From Cyanobacteria bacterium UBA6984 (GTDB taxonomy: Bacteria > Cyanobacteriota > Vampirovibrionia > Gastranaerophilales > Gastranaerophilaceae), in contig DJYG01000056.1 of assembly GCA_002450015.1 (NCBI GenBank), forward strand, positions 169 through 29,033: a stretch of 28,865 nucleotides of DNA, in the 5' to 3' direction. Positions 15,605 to 23,704 of the stretch are shown here, in pieces. Numbering within the stretch: the first letter of the stretch is position 1; the number at the start of each line of letters is the position of its first letter. The translations under genes and the position numbers were made by a program. A model generated the notes under the pieces. The model was given only the letters and a program-made list of their open reading frames with translations. It had not been told where the DNA came from and made no database searches.

Positions 15605-16909
15605 ATGAAAAATAAAATCTTACTATTTTGGATTATTGTTGCACTGGTTATTTTTTCAGTAACAATGATTATCATCAAACCAACAAAACTTGGTTTGGAC
15701 TTAGTAGGTGGTTCAAGATTAGTACTTGAAGCACAAACGACACCTACAATTGCAAAAATAACTCCTGAGATGATGGATAGTCTTCAATTTGCAATTGAAA
15801 ATCGTGTAAACAAGCTTGGTGTTGCAGAAACAGTGGTTCAAAGACAAGGTGAAAAAAGACTTGTTGTGGAAATTCCTGCGGTTAAAGACTTAAATCAAGC
15901 AAAAAAATTCCTAGGTGAAACGGCAGAACTAGCATTTAAAAAAGAAGTTCAAGAAGGCTCGCAAGTAAAATGGGTTGATACAGGTTTAACAGGTAACGAC
16001 CTTAACAGAGCAAATTTAAGCACAAGCTCAAGCGGACAATGGGTTGTAGATTTAGAATTTAATGATAAAGGAACAAAGAAATTTGCAGAGTTAACACAAC
16101 AGCTTGTTGGAAAACCAATGGCAATATTCTTTAACGGAGAATTAACTTCAGCACCTGTTATCAGAGAAGCAATTATAGGAGGCAGAGCTCAAATCTCAGG
16201 CGGTGATAACGGTTTTGCTTACGAAGAAGCAAAAGAAATGGTTGATTTGCTGAATGCAGGTGCATTACCTGTTCCTGCAAAGATTATTGAAGAAAATACA
16301 GTAGGTGCGACTTTAGGTGCAGATAGTATTGAAAAATCAAAATTTGCAGGCATTATCGGACTTGGTATTGTAATGCTATTTATGATTGGATATTACAGGC
16401 TACCTGGGTTGATTGCAGATATTGCGCTGATTATTTATAGTGTAATATTATTCATGTTGTTTAAGATGATACCTGTTACACTAACTCTTGCAGGGATTGC
16501 AGGTTTTATTCTTTCTATTGGTATGGCTGTTGACGCAAACATTCTTATCTTTGAAAGAACAAAAGAAGAACTTCGAGCTGGCAGAACTTTATTTACAGCA
16601 ATAAATGCAGGTTTTGACAGAGCCTTTACAAGTATTTTTGACTCAAACATGACAACAATTATTACTTGTACAATACTTTACTTTTTAGGAACAAGTATTG
16701 TGAAAGGGTTTGCGTTGACTCTTGCCCTTGGGGTTATAGTTTCAATGTTCAGTGCAATTACAGTTACTAAAAACTTTATGCATTTAATTTTTGGTACAGG
16801 TGAATTAAAATATCCTGCACTTTTCGGGCTAAGAAAAGATGAGATAGGTAAATCATACACAGCATCAGAAACTAAGCGTGAAAAAGCTAAGTTTGGTGTT
16901 TTGGATTAG
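15605..16909 (+). CDS. secD: Protein translocase subunit SecD
   Basis: SecD works with SecF and uses the proton gradient to drive late steps of Sec-dependent export. The protein has an N-terminal membrane helix (LLFWIIVALVIFSVTMIII), the GLDLVGG motif, a periplasmic region (RVNKLGVAETVVQRQGEKRLVVEIP), and a C-terminal block of membrane helices starting near residue 245 with the conserved SIGMAVDANILIFERTKEE stretch. At 434 residues it is compact relative to E. coli (615), as in many Gram-positive and cyanobacterial relatives. secF follows with a start 11 bases after the stop. Confidence 0.95.
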   Translation: MKNKILLFWIIVALVIFSVTMIIIKPTKLGLDLVGGSRLVLEAQTTPTIAKITPEMMDSLQFAIENRVNKLGVAETVVQRQGEKRLVVEIPAVKDLNQAKKFLGETAELAFKKEVQEGSQVKWVDTGLTGNDLNRANLSTSSSGQWVVDLEFNDKGTKKFAELTQQLVGKPMAIFFNGELTSAPVIREAIIGGRAQISGGDNGFAYEEAKEMVDLLNAGALPVPAKIIEENTVGATLGADSIEKSKFAGIIGLGIVMLFMIGYYRLPGLIADIALIIYSVILFMLFKMIPVTLTLAGIAGFILSIGMAVDANILIFERTKEELRAGRTLFTAINAGFDRAFTSIFDSNMTTIITCTILYFLGTSIVKGFALTLALGVIVSMFSAITVTKNFMHLIFGTGELKYPALFGLRKDEIGKSYTASETKREKAKFGVLD

Positions 16910-16920
16910 TGAGGTGTAAA

Positions 16921-17889
16921 ATGGAAAACAATAATATTAAAATTCATGTTGTAAAATACAGATGGTTATGGATGATTTTATCGGCATTATTCCTATTACC
17001 CGGAATAATTACAATGATATACGCAAGTATCACATCTCCGTCGCACTTGCCGCTAAAAGTTGGCATTGATTACACAGGCGGTACTGTTTTACAATATTCT
17101 ATTGATAAAAAAGTAGAAAATAGCGCTCTTACAGCATTAAGAACAGCTCTTGAAAAAGGCGGTATAGAAAATCCATCGCTGCAAGTTATTAATATGAACG
17201 AAAATGCAAGCAATTCAAATACAAAAGATATTATTGCAGTTCGAACTAAATTTATAGCAGAAGATGATACAACAACTGCTAATAAAATTACTTCAGTTGT
17301 AAAATCTCAATATGAAAACTCCGAATTAATATCAACAACATCAGTTGGACCTACATTAGGCAAAGAATTATTTAAAAATTCTTTAGTAGCATTGGCTTTA
17401 GCTTGTTTAGGTATTGTTGCTTATTTATCATTCAGATTTCAATTCGATTTTGCAATAGCTGCAATTTTAGCTTTAATACACGATGTCCTTTTTGTAGTAG
17501 GTACATTTGCAATTCTATGTTATTTCTTAAATGTTCAAATTGACGGATTATTCATTACTGCAATATTAACGGTAATAGGTTTTTCAGTACACGATACAAT
17601 TGTTGTATTTGACAGAATTCGTGAAAATTTGAGATATTACGCAAAGAAAATGTCATTTGGTGAAATTGTTGATGCAAGTGTTAATCAAACTTTAGCAAGA
17701 AGTATAAATACTTCATTAACAACGTTAATCACTTTGATTGCTTTGTATTTCTTTGGCGGAGTAACAACAAAAGACTTTGTACTTGCAATGATTTTAGGTA
17801 TTGCAATCGGAACATATTCAAGTATTTTCTTTGCAAGCATGCTAATTGATTTTTGGAAAGATAAACAAAATCAACCTAAAAGAGCTTAG
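16921..17889 (+). CDS. secF: Protein translocase subunit SecF
   Basis: The partner of SecD in the SecDF export motor. The 322-residue protein has the expected first membrane helix (WLWMILSALFLLPGIITMIY), the VGIDYTGGTVLQY motif, the SVGPTLGKEL segment before the helix block, and the conserved VIGFSVHDTIVVFDRIREN sequence near residue 220. The ATG at 16921 is chosen because GAGGTG lies four bases upstream; a GTG at 16909 would overlap the secD stop codon. A terminator follows 19 bases after the stop. Confidence 0.95.
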   Translation: MENNNIKIHVVKYRWLWMILSALFLLPGIITMIYASITSPSHLPLKVGIDYTGGTVLQYSIDKKVENSALTALRTALEKGGIENPSLQVINMNENASNSNTKDIIAVRTKFIAEDDTTTANKITSVVKSQYENSELISTTSVGPTLGKELFKNSLVALALACLGIVAYLSFRFQFDFAIAAILALIHDVLFVVGTFAILCYFLNVQIDGLFITAILTVIGFSVHDTIVVFDRIRENLRYYAKKMSFGEIVDASVNQTLARSINTSLTTLITLIALYFFGGVTTKDFVLAMILGIAIGTYSSIFFASMLIDFWKDKQNQPKRA

Positions 17890-17908
17890 TATAATTAATA
17901 ATAAAAAT

Positions 17909-17955
17909 AAAAAGGCATGAAACAATATGTTAAATATTTGTATCATGCCTTTTTT
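17909..17955 (+). terminator. Intrinsic terminator of secD-secF
   Basis: AAAAAGGCATGA (17909-17920) pairs perfectly with TCATGCCTTTTT (17943-17954). The 22-base AT-rich loop can itself pair weakly. A T run follows. Confidence 0.88.
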
Positions 17956-17988
17956 ATTTGATAAAATAATAAAAAATGGGGATTTAAA

Positions 17989-19524
17989 ATGAAAAAAATA
18001 CTTCTAATAACAATATTAATGCTATTTGGTCTAAAGTCCTATGCTGCAACTGTATGGATAAATGATGCAAGAGCGCAATTTCAAACAAATTCTCTTGTAA
18101 TCCTTGGAGTCAACATAAGAACATTTAATGCCAAGGACTACAATAAAAACGGAATAATAGAAGAAAAGCTTGATGAAGAACGCGGTAATTTTATAAATGC
18201 TATTGACAGACTTGATGAAATAGCACTGCAAGGTGTTAATACCATTCATTTGCTGCCTGTTACACCTGTGGGAAAGTTAAAGGCACAAGGAACAGCCGGT
18301 TCTTTATATGCACTGAACGGATTTGATGAGATTAACCAACAACTTAAAAGTAAACGCTCAAAATTATCAGCAAAAGAACAAGCAAGACGATTTATTGATG
18401 AAGCGCACAGACGAAAAATCAGGGTAATAGTTGACTTGCCGGCTTATGCTTCGTATGATTTTTATCTTAAAAATACATCATTATTTTTAACTGATAGAAG
18501 AAAAGCACCGATAGCACTTGAAGACAAAAATGATATACGTGTGCTAAACTCAGGAAGTGAAAGTAGAATTAACATAGATTTACTAAACGAATACAAAAAA
18601 TTTGTAAACTTGATGACTGAACTTGGAGCAGATGGAATTGTAGCAAGTGACGCTTATACAAAGCCTGCAGCATTTTGGAAAGATTTAATAGACTATGCAA
18701 GAGCATTAAATCCTCAATTCTTGTTCTTAGCAGAAGCAACAGATATGGACGAAAAACCGATATGGAAAGAAATACCGTTTACAACTTACGATAAGCTTCT
18801 TAATGCAGGATTTGACGGATATTACGGAGGTTATTCAAGATTAAGCGATTGGCAGGTCGCAAACCAACTTTATGAACAAGTAATATTTAATCAAAAATTA
18901 TTTTCAAAATACAAATTGATTAAATCTTGTATAGGCAGTTTTGCAACATACAAATCAGTAAGTCCAATGCTAATAAACGGCGCACCTTATGCTAATATGA
19001 TAGCTTGGCTAAATGCAACCTTACCTGTAAATGCATATTATGTAGATGGAATACAGTCAGGTGATGATTATATGTACCCTTGGGAAAACAAAAAAGCCGT
19101 AAAAACATATACAGACGATAATTTTTATTTTGCTCAACGCGGGAAAATAGATATCTACAATTTTTCAAGAAAACCGGGAGCATCTAACGGAGAAGTCTTA
19201 CAAAATTTTGTACTTGCTAATAAATTTAAATACATGATGAACCAACTTATGCCAGATGCAAATTTTGTACCATTACAAACAAATTCAGTAAATGTTTTTG
19301 CTTTTGCTCGCTCTAATAAAAAAAATTCAGTTATAGTCATCGGAAATATGGACTTTTCTAACATGCAAAATGTAAAAGTTTCTGTTCCACATTTAAATGA
19401 AAAAGTTTCTGTTATCCCGATAAAAATAGCTGATATACCAATCGTACACAGAAATCGTATTAATACAATCCTTGCTCCGGGAGAAGTTCACGTACTATTA
19501 ACAAAAGATTTTTCTATTAAATAA
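17989..19524 (+). CDS. Exported alpha-amylase-like (GH13-like) protein with altered active site
   Basis: A 511-residue protein with signal peptide KKILLITILMLFGLKSYA and a TIM-barrel layout resembling the GH13 family: GVNTIHLLPVTPVG (about 82-95), IRVIVDLPAY (region I, Asp149), LGADGIVASDAYTK (region II, Asp221 at the nucleophile position), FLFLAEATD (region III, Glu249) and a C-terminal beta domain (about 435-510). Region I lacks the usual NH, region II lacks the arginine two residues before the nucleophile, and region IV (IKSCIGSFATY, about 311-321) lacks the NHD triad. It may be a non-catalytic carbohydrate-binding descendant or an enzyme with altered chemistry. GGGGAT precedes the ATG. 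Confidence 0.65.
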   Translation: MKKILLITILMLFGLKSYAATVWINDARAQFQTNSLVILGVNIRTFNAKDYNKNGIIEEKLDEERGNFINAIDRLDEIALQGVNTIHLLPVTPVGKLKAQGTAGSLYALNGFDEINQQLKSKRSKLSAKEQARRFIDEAHRRKIRVIVDLPAYASYDFYLKNTSLFLTDRRKAPIALEDKNDIRVLNSGSESRINIDLLNEYKKFVNLMTELGADGIVASDAYTKPAAFWKDLIDYARALNPQFLFLAEATDMDEKPIWKEIPFTTYDKLLNAGFDGYYGGYSRLSDWQVANQLYEQVIFNQKLFSKYKLIKSCIGSFATYKSVSPMLINGAPYANMIAWLNATLPVNAYYVDGIQSGDDYMYPWENKKAVKTYTDDNFYFAQRGKIDIYNFSRKPGASNGEVLQNFVLANKFKYMMNQLMPDANFVPLQTNSVNVFAFARSNKKNSVIVIGNMDFSNMQNVKVSVPHLNEKVSVIPIKIADIPIVHRNRINTILAPGEVHVLLTKDFSIK

Positions 19525-19600
19525 ATTTAACAAATCACTTGTAAATAAAACTAATTTGTAGTAGGCTTGTAATATAAGCAGTAAAAAGAGGAATAGAATT

Positions 19601-19792
19601 ATGTCAAGAAAATGTGAAAAATGCGGTAAAACACCTTTAAAAGCAGCTAAATTAACTTTCTCTCATAAACAAAATGTTCACAGACAATCACCAAATTTAC
19701 AAACAGTTAGAGTTATTGAAAATGGTGTTGTAAAGAAAATGACAGTTTGTTCATCATGCTTGAAAGCTAACAAAGTTCAAAAAGCTGTTTAG
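19601..19792 (+). CDS. rpmB: Large ribosomal subunit protein bL28
   Basis: A 63-residue L28 protein of the 50S subunit. The family pattern is clear: RKCEKCGKTPL, SHKQNVHRQSPNLQTVRV and KKMTVCSSCLKANKV. Two CxxC pairs (Cys5/Cys8 region and CSSC) mark the zinc-binding form. A GAGG-like ribosome binding site is upstream and a terminator follows, so it is a single-gene unit. Confidence 0.95.
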   Translation: MSRKCEKCGKTPLKAAKLTFSHKQNVHRQSPNLQTVRVIENGVVKKMTVCSSCLKANKVQKAV

Positions 19793-19813
19793 TATTTTTG
19801 GTACAAAATGTTT

Positions 19814-19841
19814 AAAAGAGCAGGCAAGCTGCTCTTTTTTT
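19814..19841 (+). terminator. Intrinsic terminator of rpmB
   Basis: AAAAGAGCAG (19814-19823) pairs with CTGCTCTTTT (19829-19838) around GCAAG, followed by more T residues. Confidence 0.9.
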
Positions 19842-19901
19842 GCGCATTTTTATATTATGTTAACAATTCGTAACATAATATTTCCTAAAAAGCAATTAAA
19901 T

Positions 19902-19931
19902 TTGAAATAAATACTTTATATAAATACGAGA
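19902..19931 (+). promoter_or_regulatory. Conserved 30-bp upstream element, copy 2
   Basis: This reads TTGAAA, one variable base (T), AAATACTTTATATAA, variable A, T, variable A, CGAGA. It is the same block as the minus-strand element at 8273-8302 with three substitutions. It ends 20 bases before the TTG start of the transglycosylase-like gene and is followed by the ribosome binding site TTAGGAG. A shared promoter or regulator site is the likely meaning. Confidence 0.7.
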
Positions 19932-19951
19932 GATAATTAGGAGTATATAAA

Positions 19952-20692
19952 TTGACTGTTTCATTTGGCAATCCATTTAATCAAAATCAATTAGCTCAAA
20001 TAACAATGCAAGCAATGCAAGCAGCACAACAATCCTTGTTATCTTCTTCAATAATGAATTTTAATTTACCTGGATTATCAACTAACGAAGCTTGTTTTGA
20101 TTTTTCAAGAATGTTTGGAAATTTCAATTTTTCAGGATTTAATTTCGATTTTAGCAATTTAAGCCAATCATCAACAGGACAAACAGTTAGAGAAGGCAGC
20201 TGCAAACCAAACGTTAAATTAGATAAAGCATTTTTGGATAGAGTAAAACAAATTGCTCAAAGAATCAACTGCGATTACAAAGATTTGCTAGGTGTAATGA
20301 ACTCTGAATCAGGACTAAGAGCAGACATTCAAAACAAAAATGGCGGAGCTGCAGGGTTAATTCAATTTATGCCCGCAACAGCAAAAGCTCTTGGCACAAC
20401 AACAAATGCATTAAAAAATATGACTCCAATTCAACAATTAGATTACGTTGAAAAATTCTATCTAAATAACATTAAAACATTTGGTTTATCAGGTAAAAAA
20501 CTTACTGCCGGTGACTTATATACATTAACATTCATGCCAGCAAGAATTAAAGGTGAAGTTTTATGCCAAACAGGTTCTAAAGAATATGCAGCTAACAAAG
20601 GTCTTGATACAAATAGAGATGGAAGAATTACAAAAACTGAATTAGGCAACAGAGTAATTAGCAAACACGTTAATGAATCAATTTTTGCATAA
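19952..20692 (+). CDS. SLT-type lytic transglycosylase-like protein with EF-hand-like loop
   Basis: A 246-residue protein predicted to cleave peptidoglycan. The SLT core contains MNSESGLRAD (catalytic Glu119 in the ES motif), GAAGLIQFMPATAKALG (133-148) and LDYVEKFYL. A canonical 12-residue EF-hand loop, DTNRDGRITKTE (219-230), follows in the C-terminal part; this layout recalls phage- or secretion-system-associated transglycosylases. The first 75 residues are rich in Gln, Asn, Ser and Phe with no signal peptide, so export must use another route or a lysis event. The start is TTG at 19952, supported by AGGAG eight bases upstream. Confidence 0.8.
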   Translation: MTVSFGNPFNQNQLAQITMQAMQAAQQSLLSSSIMNFNLPGLSTNEACFDFSRMFGNFNFSGFNFDFSNLSQSSTGQTVREGSCKPNVKLDKAFLDRVKQIAQRINCDYKDLLGVMNSESGLRADIQNKNGGAAGLIQFMPATAKALGTTTNALKNMTPIQQLDYVEKFYLNNIKTFGLSGKKLTAGDLYTLTFMPARIKGEVLCQTGSKEYAANKGLDTNRDGRITKTELGNRVISKHVNESIFA

Positions 20693-20708
20693 TAACATAT
20701 AATAAAAT

Positions 20709-20742
20709 AAAAAGAGATACTTTTGAAAAGTATCTCTTTTTT
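20709..20742. terminator. Bidirectional intrinsic terminator
   Basis: AAAGAGATACTTTT (20711-20724) is followed by its complement AAAAGTATCTCTTT (20726-20739), with A residues on the left and T residues on the right. It lies between two convergent genes and can stop both the transglycosylase-like gene and the rpsB-tsf operon. Confidence 0.9.
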
Positions 20743-20765
20743 AGTTTTATAAAAATTTAAACTAA

Positions 20766-21629
20766 CTATTGTTGAATTTGTTTCATAACTTCATCAGCAA
20801 AGTTTTCATTACGTTTTTCAAGACCTTCACCTAAGTTATATTTAACAAATTGTTTAACAGCTAATTTACCTTCAATTAACTGAGCAACAGTTTGGCTTGG
20901 ATCTTTAACAAAAGCTTGTTCTAGTAAGCATTTTTGAGCCAAGATTTTGTGTAAACGACCTTCAACAATTTTTTCTCTAATATTTTCAGGTTTGTTAGCC
21001 AAATCTTCTTTACCCATTTCAATACGTTTTTCTTCTTCACGAACTTCAGCAGGAATATCATCACTTGATAAAAATTCTGGAGCGCAAGAAGTAATGTGCA
21101 AACATAAATCTTTAGTTAAAGTTTCATCCTTTTTATCAGTACTCAAAAGAACACCTATTTTTCCGTTATGAATGTATGTAGCAATGTTACCTTCAAGAAC
21201 CACAAATCTTCTGATAGTAATTTTTTCACCAATAGAAGCAATTTTTTCTTTAATAACATCAGCAATTAATTTACCGCATTTAGGGCAAGTAGTTGCAAGT
21301 AAAGCATCAACATCAGCAGGTTTAGCAGTAGCAACTAATTCTGCAAGACCTTGACATAACTCTTTAAATTCTTCATTTTTAGCAACAAAATCAGTTTCAC
21401 AGTTAACTTCAATCATTGCACCTGTTGTATCATTTACAAAAGAAGTAACAAGACCTTCAGCAGCAATTCTGCCCATTTTCTTTTCAGCAGAAGCAATACC
21501 TTTTTGTCTTAAAGCTTCCATTGCTTTATCCATATCTCCGTCAACTTCAGCAAGTGCTTTTTTGCAATCCATCATGCCTGCACCTGTTTTTTCACGAAGT
21601 TCTTTTACCATTGTAGCTGTAATTTCCAT
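20766..21629 (-). CDS. tsf: Translation elongation factor Ts
   Basis: EF-Ts recycles GDP on EF-Tu. The N-terminal domain (TATMVKELREKTGAGMMDCKKAL), the nucleotide-exchange motif NCETDFVAKNEEF, and IGEKITIRRFVVLEG of the core are all present. The 287-residue length is normal. The ATG at 21629 is chosen because GGAGG lies six bases before it; an ATG at 21641 would use that ribosome binding site as coding sequence. A CPKCGK pair at 115-120 is an unusual insert-like feature. It follows rpsB by 11 bases, the classical pair. Confidence 0.95.
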   Translation of the reverse strand: MEITATMVKELREKTGAGMMDCKKALAEVDGDMDKAMEALRQKGIASAEKKMGRIAAEGLVTSFVNDTTGAMIEVNCETDFVAKNEEFKELCQGLAELVATAKPADVDALLATTCPKCGKLIADVIKEKIASIGEKITIRRFVVLEGNIATYIHNGKIGVLLSTDKKDETLTKDLCLHITSCAPEFLSSDDIPAEVREEEKRIEMGKEDLANKPENIREKIVEGRLHKILAQKCLLEQAFVKDPSQTVAQLIEGKLAVKQFVKYNLGEGLEKRNENFADEVMKQIQQ

Positions 21630-21640
21630 TTTTTCCTCCA

Positions 21641-22411
21641 TTAAGCTTGTACTGTTTCTTCTGAGCTAACACCTGCATCTTCAGCTTTAATTTCTTCAAC
21701 TTTAGCATTGTTTGCAGCTTTGTTTTCACGAAGTTGTTTACCTTCTAAAACTGCATCAGCCAATTTTGAAGTAATTAATTGTACTGAACGAATTGCATCA
21801 TCATTACCAGGGATAATATAATCAATATTATCAGGATCAGCATTAGTATCAGCTAAACAAATAACAGGTACACCTAATTTTTTAGCTTCTAAAATAGCAA
21901 TATCTTCTTTTTGTTGGTCGATAACAAAAAGTAATTCCGGCAAACCTCTCATATCTTTGATACCACCAAGAGTTTTGCTTAATTTTGCTACTTGCTTATT
22001 AATTTGTGCTTGTTCTTTTTTAGGTAATTTTTCAATTTGACCGCTTTCTATAAAGCTTTCATATTCTTTCAATTTGTTAACACGAGTTTTAATAGTTTCG
22101 AAGTTAGTCATCATACCACCCAACCATCTTCTGTTAACATAATAAGCCCCTGCTCTTTTTGCTTCTTGAGCAACAACTTCAGCTGCTTGTTTTTTTGTAC
22201 CTACAAATAGTACATTTTTACCTTTTGCAGCGTAATCTCTAACAACTTCATAAGCTGCATCCAATAAATCAGATGTTTTACGCAAATCAATAACGTAAAT
22301 ACCATTTCTTGCACCGTAAATATACGGTTTCATTTTAGGGTTCCATCTTTGTGTTTGGTGTCCGAAATGTACACCTGCTTCTAAAAGTTCAATCATTGAT
22401 GCTACCGGCAT
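21641..22411 (-). CDS. rpsB: Small ribosomal subunit protein uS2
   Basis: Ribosomal protein S2 of the 30S subunit. The 256-residue sequence has the family signatures LLEAGVHFGHQTQRWNPKMKPYIYG region, GTKKQA, YVNRRWLGGMMTNF and PVICLADTNADPDNIDYIIPGNDDA. The C-terminal 30 residues are variable and acidic. AAAGGAGAAGG precedes the ATG. tsf follows in the standard order. A folded leader is present upstream and may carry autoregulation. Confidence 0.96.
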   Translation of the reverse strand: MPVASMIELLEAGVHFGHQTQRWNPKMKPYIYGARNGIYVIDLRKTSDLLDAAYEVVRDYAAKGKNVLFVGTKKQAAEVVAQEAKRAGAYYVNRRWLGGMMTNFETIKTRVNKLKEYESFIESGQIEKLPKKEQAQINKQVAKLSKTLGGIKDMRGLPELLFVIDQQKEDIAILEAKKLGVPVICLADTNADPDNIDYIIPGNDDAIRSVQLITSKLADAVLEGKQLRENKAANNAKVEEIKAEDAGVSSEETVQA

Positions 22412-22447
22412 CTTCCTTCTCCTTTATGGTTAATGTGTTTTACTACG

Positions 22448-22502
22448 GGAAGTATGTTCCATTCGTATCGAACTAGGTTAAACCTATCGAATCAGTACTT
22501 CC
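22448..22502 (-). promoter_or_regulatory. Structured leader of rpsB (candidate S2-type autoregulatory element)
   Basis: Three nested helices are visible: GGAAGTA (22448-22454) with TACTTCC (22496-22502), ATTCG (22461-22465) with CGAAT (22488-22492), and TAGG (22474-22477) with CCTA (22483-22486). Transcribed on the minus strand they form one long interrupted hairpin ending 36 bases before the rpsB ATG. There is no T tract, so it is not a terminator. Leader binding sites for ribosomal protein S2 are known in several phyla; identity with those is not shown. Confidence 0.6.
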
Positions 22503-22508
22503 ATAATT

Positions 22509-22536
22509 ATCGTAACACAAATAAATGCAATTGCAA
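22509..22536 (-). promoter_or_regulatory. Predicted promoter of rpsB-tsf
   Basis: On the minus strand TTGCAA (22531-22536) is followed after 16 bp by TACGAT (22509-22514). The RNA would begin at about the foot of the leader hairpin, consistent with the hairpin being the first structure made. Confidence 0.5.
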
Positions 22537-22564
22537 TTAATGGCTTAACATTTGTACAAGTAAT

Positions 22565-22593
22565 TTGACAAAGGATTTTATTTATTTTAAAAT
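22565..22593 (+). promoter_or_regulatory. Predicted strong promoter of rpsT
   Basis: A perfect TTGACA (22565-22570) lies 17 bp before TAAAAT (22588-22593). It is divergent from the rpsB promoter, the two -35 boxes being only 28 bp apart. The leader RNA would be about 80 bases. Confidence 0.7.
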
Positions 22594-22621
22594 TCACTTA
22601 CTCACATCCTCGAGTAAAGTT

Positions 22622-22660
22622 GAAAAATCTTTAAGACGTCATTAACCTTTAAGATTTTTC
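22622..22660 (+). promoter_or_regulatory. Hairpin in the rpsT leader
   Basis: GAAAAATCTT (22622-22631) pairs with AAGATTTTTC (22651-22660); one T-T mismatch is followed by AAG/CTT. The hairpin sits 22 bases before the rpsT ATG, upstream of the purine-rich ribosome binding region AAAGAAGGA. It may tune rpsT expression. Confidence 0.5.
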
Positions 22661-22682
22661 CAAGAAAAGAAAGAAGGACAAA

Positions 22683-22952
22683 ATGGCAAATATTAAATCA
22701 GCTAAAAAAAGAGTATTGGTAGCAGAAAGAAATCATCTTAAAAATGTTGCTTTTAAATCTTCTATCAAATCTGCTTTGAAAAAAGTATTAGAATTAGCTA
22801 AAACCAAAGACGAAGATGCAATGAAAGCTGCATTGTCAAAAGCATATCAATTATGCGACAAAGCTGTTTCAAAAGGTATTTTACATAAAAATACAGCATC
22901 CAGAAAAAAATCAAGATTAACACTTGCTGCAAAAAAATTGTTAGCTGAATAG
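22683..22952 (+). CDS. rpsT: Small ribosomal subunit protein bS20
   Basis: Ribosomal protein S20, 89 residues, helical and very lysine-rich. It starts ANIKSAKKRVLVAERNHLKN and ends with the typical KGILHKNTASRKKSRL segment. It forms its own transcription unit with a strong promoter, a leader hairpin and a terminator. AGAAGGA precedes the ATG. Confidence 0.95.
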   Translation: MANIKSAKKRVLVAERNHLKNVAFKSSIKSALKKVLELAKTKDEDAMKAALSKAYQLCDKAVSKGILHKNTASRKKSRLTLAAKKLLAE

Positions 22953-22976
22953 TTTAATTTTGATAAAAGAAAAATT

Positions 22977-23007
22977 AAAGCCGTAAATATTTTTTTACGG
23001 CTTTTTT
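22977..23007 (+). terminator. Intrinsic terminator of rpsT
   Basis: AAAGCCGTAAA (22977-22987) pairs with TTTACGGCTTT (22994-23004), loop TATTTT, then further T residues. Confidence 0.92.
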
Positions 23008-23100
23008 GTTAATTGTAATTTATATTTAACATTTTGATATTATTTTTATGTTTCTTTGTTATAATTAGTTTAGGATATCGTGTGTTATAGGGTATGTTTT

Positions 23101-23703
23101 ATGCCGACAGAAAAAGCAGTTAATCTAAAAGAATACCAAAGCCTAATTGAAACCGTTTGCAAAGCAGAAGCTTCTAAAATGGCATCTTCTGCTCATTTAC
23201 TTGATTATCTTGAAATGGTAAACATTGCAACACAAACGTTATACGTACTTTTCAAACAAAAGTCACAGAATTCATATAATCAGTCTTACCTTTCCACTGC
23301 AATAAAATGGTCAATCAGAAATGAAGTAAGACGCAGATATAAATGGTATTCAATGAAGCAAAAACGAGAAGTAATGAGTGCTGATGATATTCGTGAAACA
23401 ATGTACAAAACCATATTATCAGTAGAAGAAATGGCTGATGCAGAAAACCCTACTATTATACGCTCCAACGACAGAAGTCCCGAAGAAGCTATGGAATTTT
23501 ATCAATTAAAAAATAAAGTTTCATCGCTTATGAAAACACTACCTCCCAGAGAAAAAGAATTTATAGAACAAAAATTTTTTAAAGATAAAAAACTTAGAGA
23601 AATGTCTGAAGAATATCAAATATCTCCATCAAGAATATCAAGAATAATTCAATCGGGATTAAATCGAATAAAAAAAGAACTTGCAAAACAGGAGATGATA
23701 TAA
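23101..23703 (+). CDS. Sigma-70-family RNA polymerase sigma factor, divergent
   Basis: A 200-residue sigma factor that would direct RNA polymerase to a particular promoter class. Region 2 lies at about 20-85 (LLDYLEMVNIATQTLYVLF, then YLSTAIKWSIRNEVRRRYKW, matching the -10 recognition part). Region 4 lies at about 140-195 (LMKTLPPREKEFIEQKFF, then a helix-turn-helix in LREMSEEYQISPSRISRII). The region 3 linker is short. It is too small for a housekeeping sigma and larger than many ECF types. The ATG at 23101 is preferred to an earlier GTG at 23080, but no strong ribosome binding site is visible. gcvPB begins directly after its stop codon. Confidence 0.82.
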   Translation: MPTEKAVNLKEYQSLIETVCKAEASKMASSAHLLDYLEMVNIATQTLYVLFKQKSQNSYNQSYLSTAIKWSIRNEVRRRYKWYSMKQKREVMSADDIRETMYKTILSVEEMADAENPTIIRSNDRSPEEAMEFYQLKNKVSSLMKTLPPREKEFIEQKFFKDKKLREMSEEYQISPSRISRIIQSGLNRIKKELAKQEMI

Positions 23704-23704
23704 A

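Noticed and set aside
22622..22660. The rpsT leader hairpin as an intrinsic terminator
   Set aside because: The T residues belong to the stem and are followed by CCAAG, not a T tract; it also lies just before a highly expressed gene.
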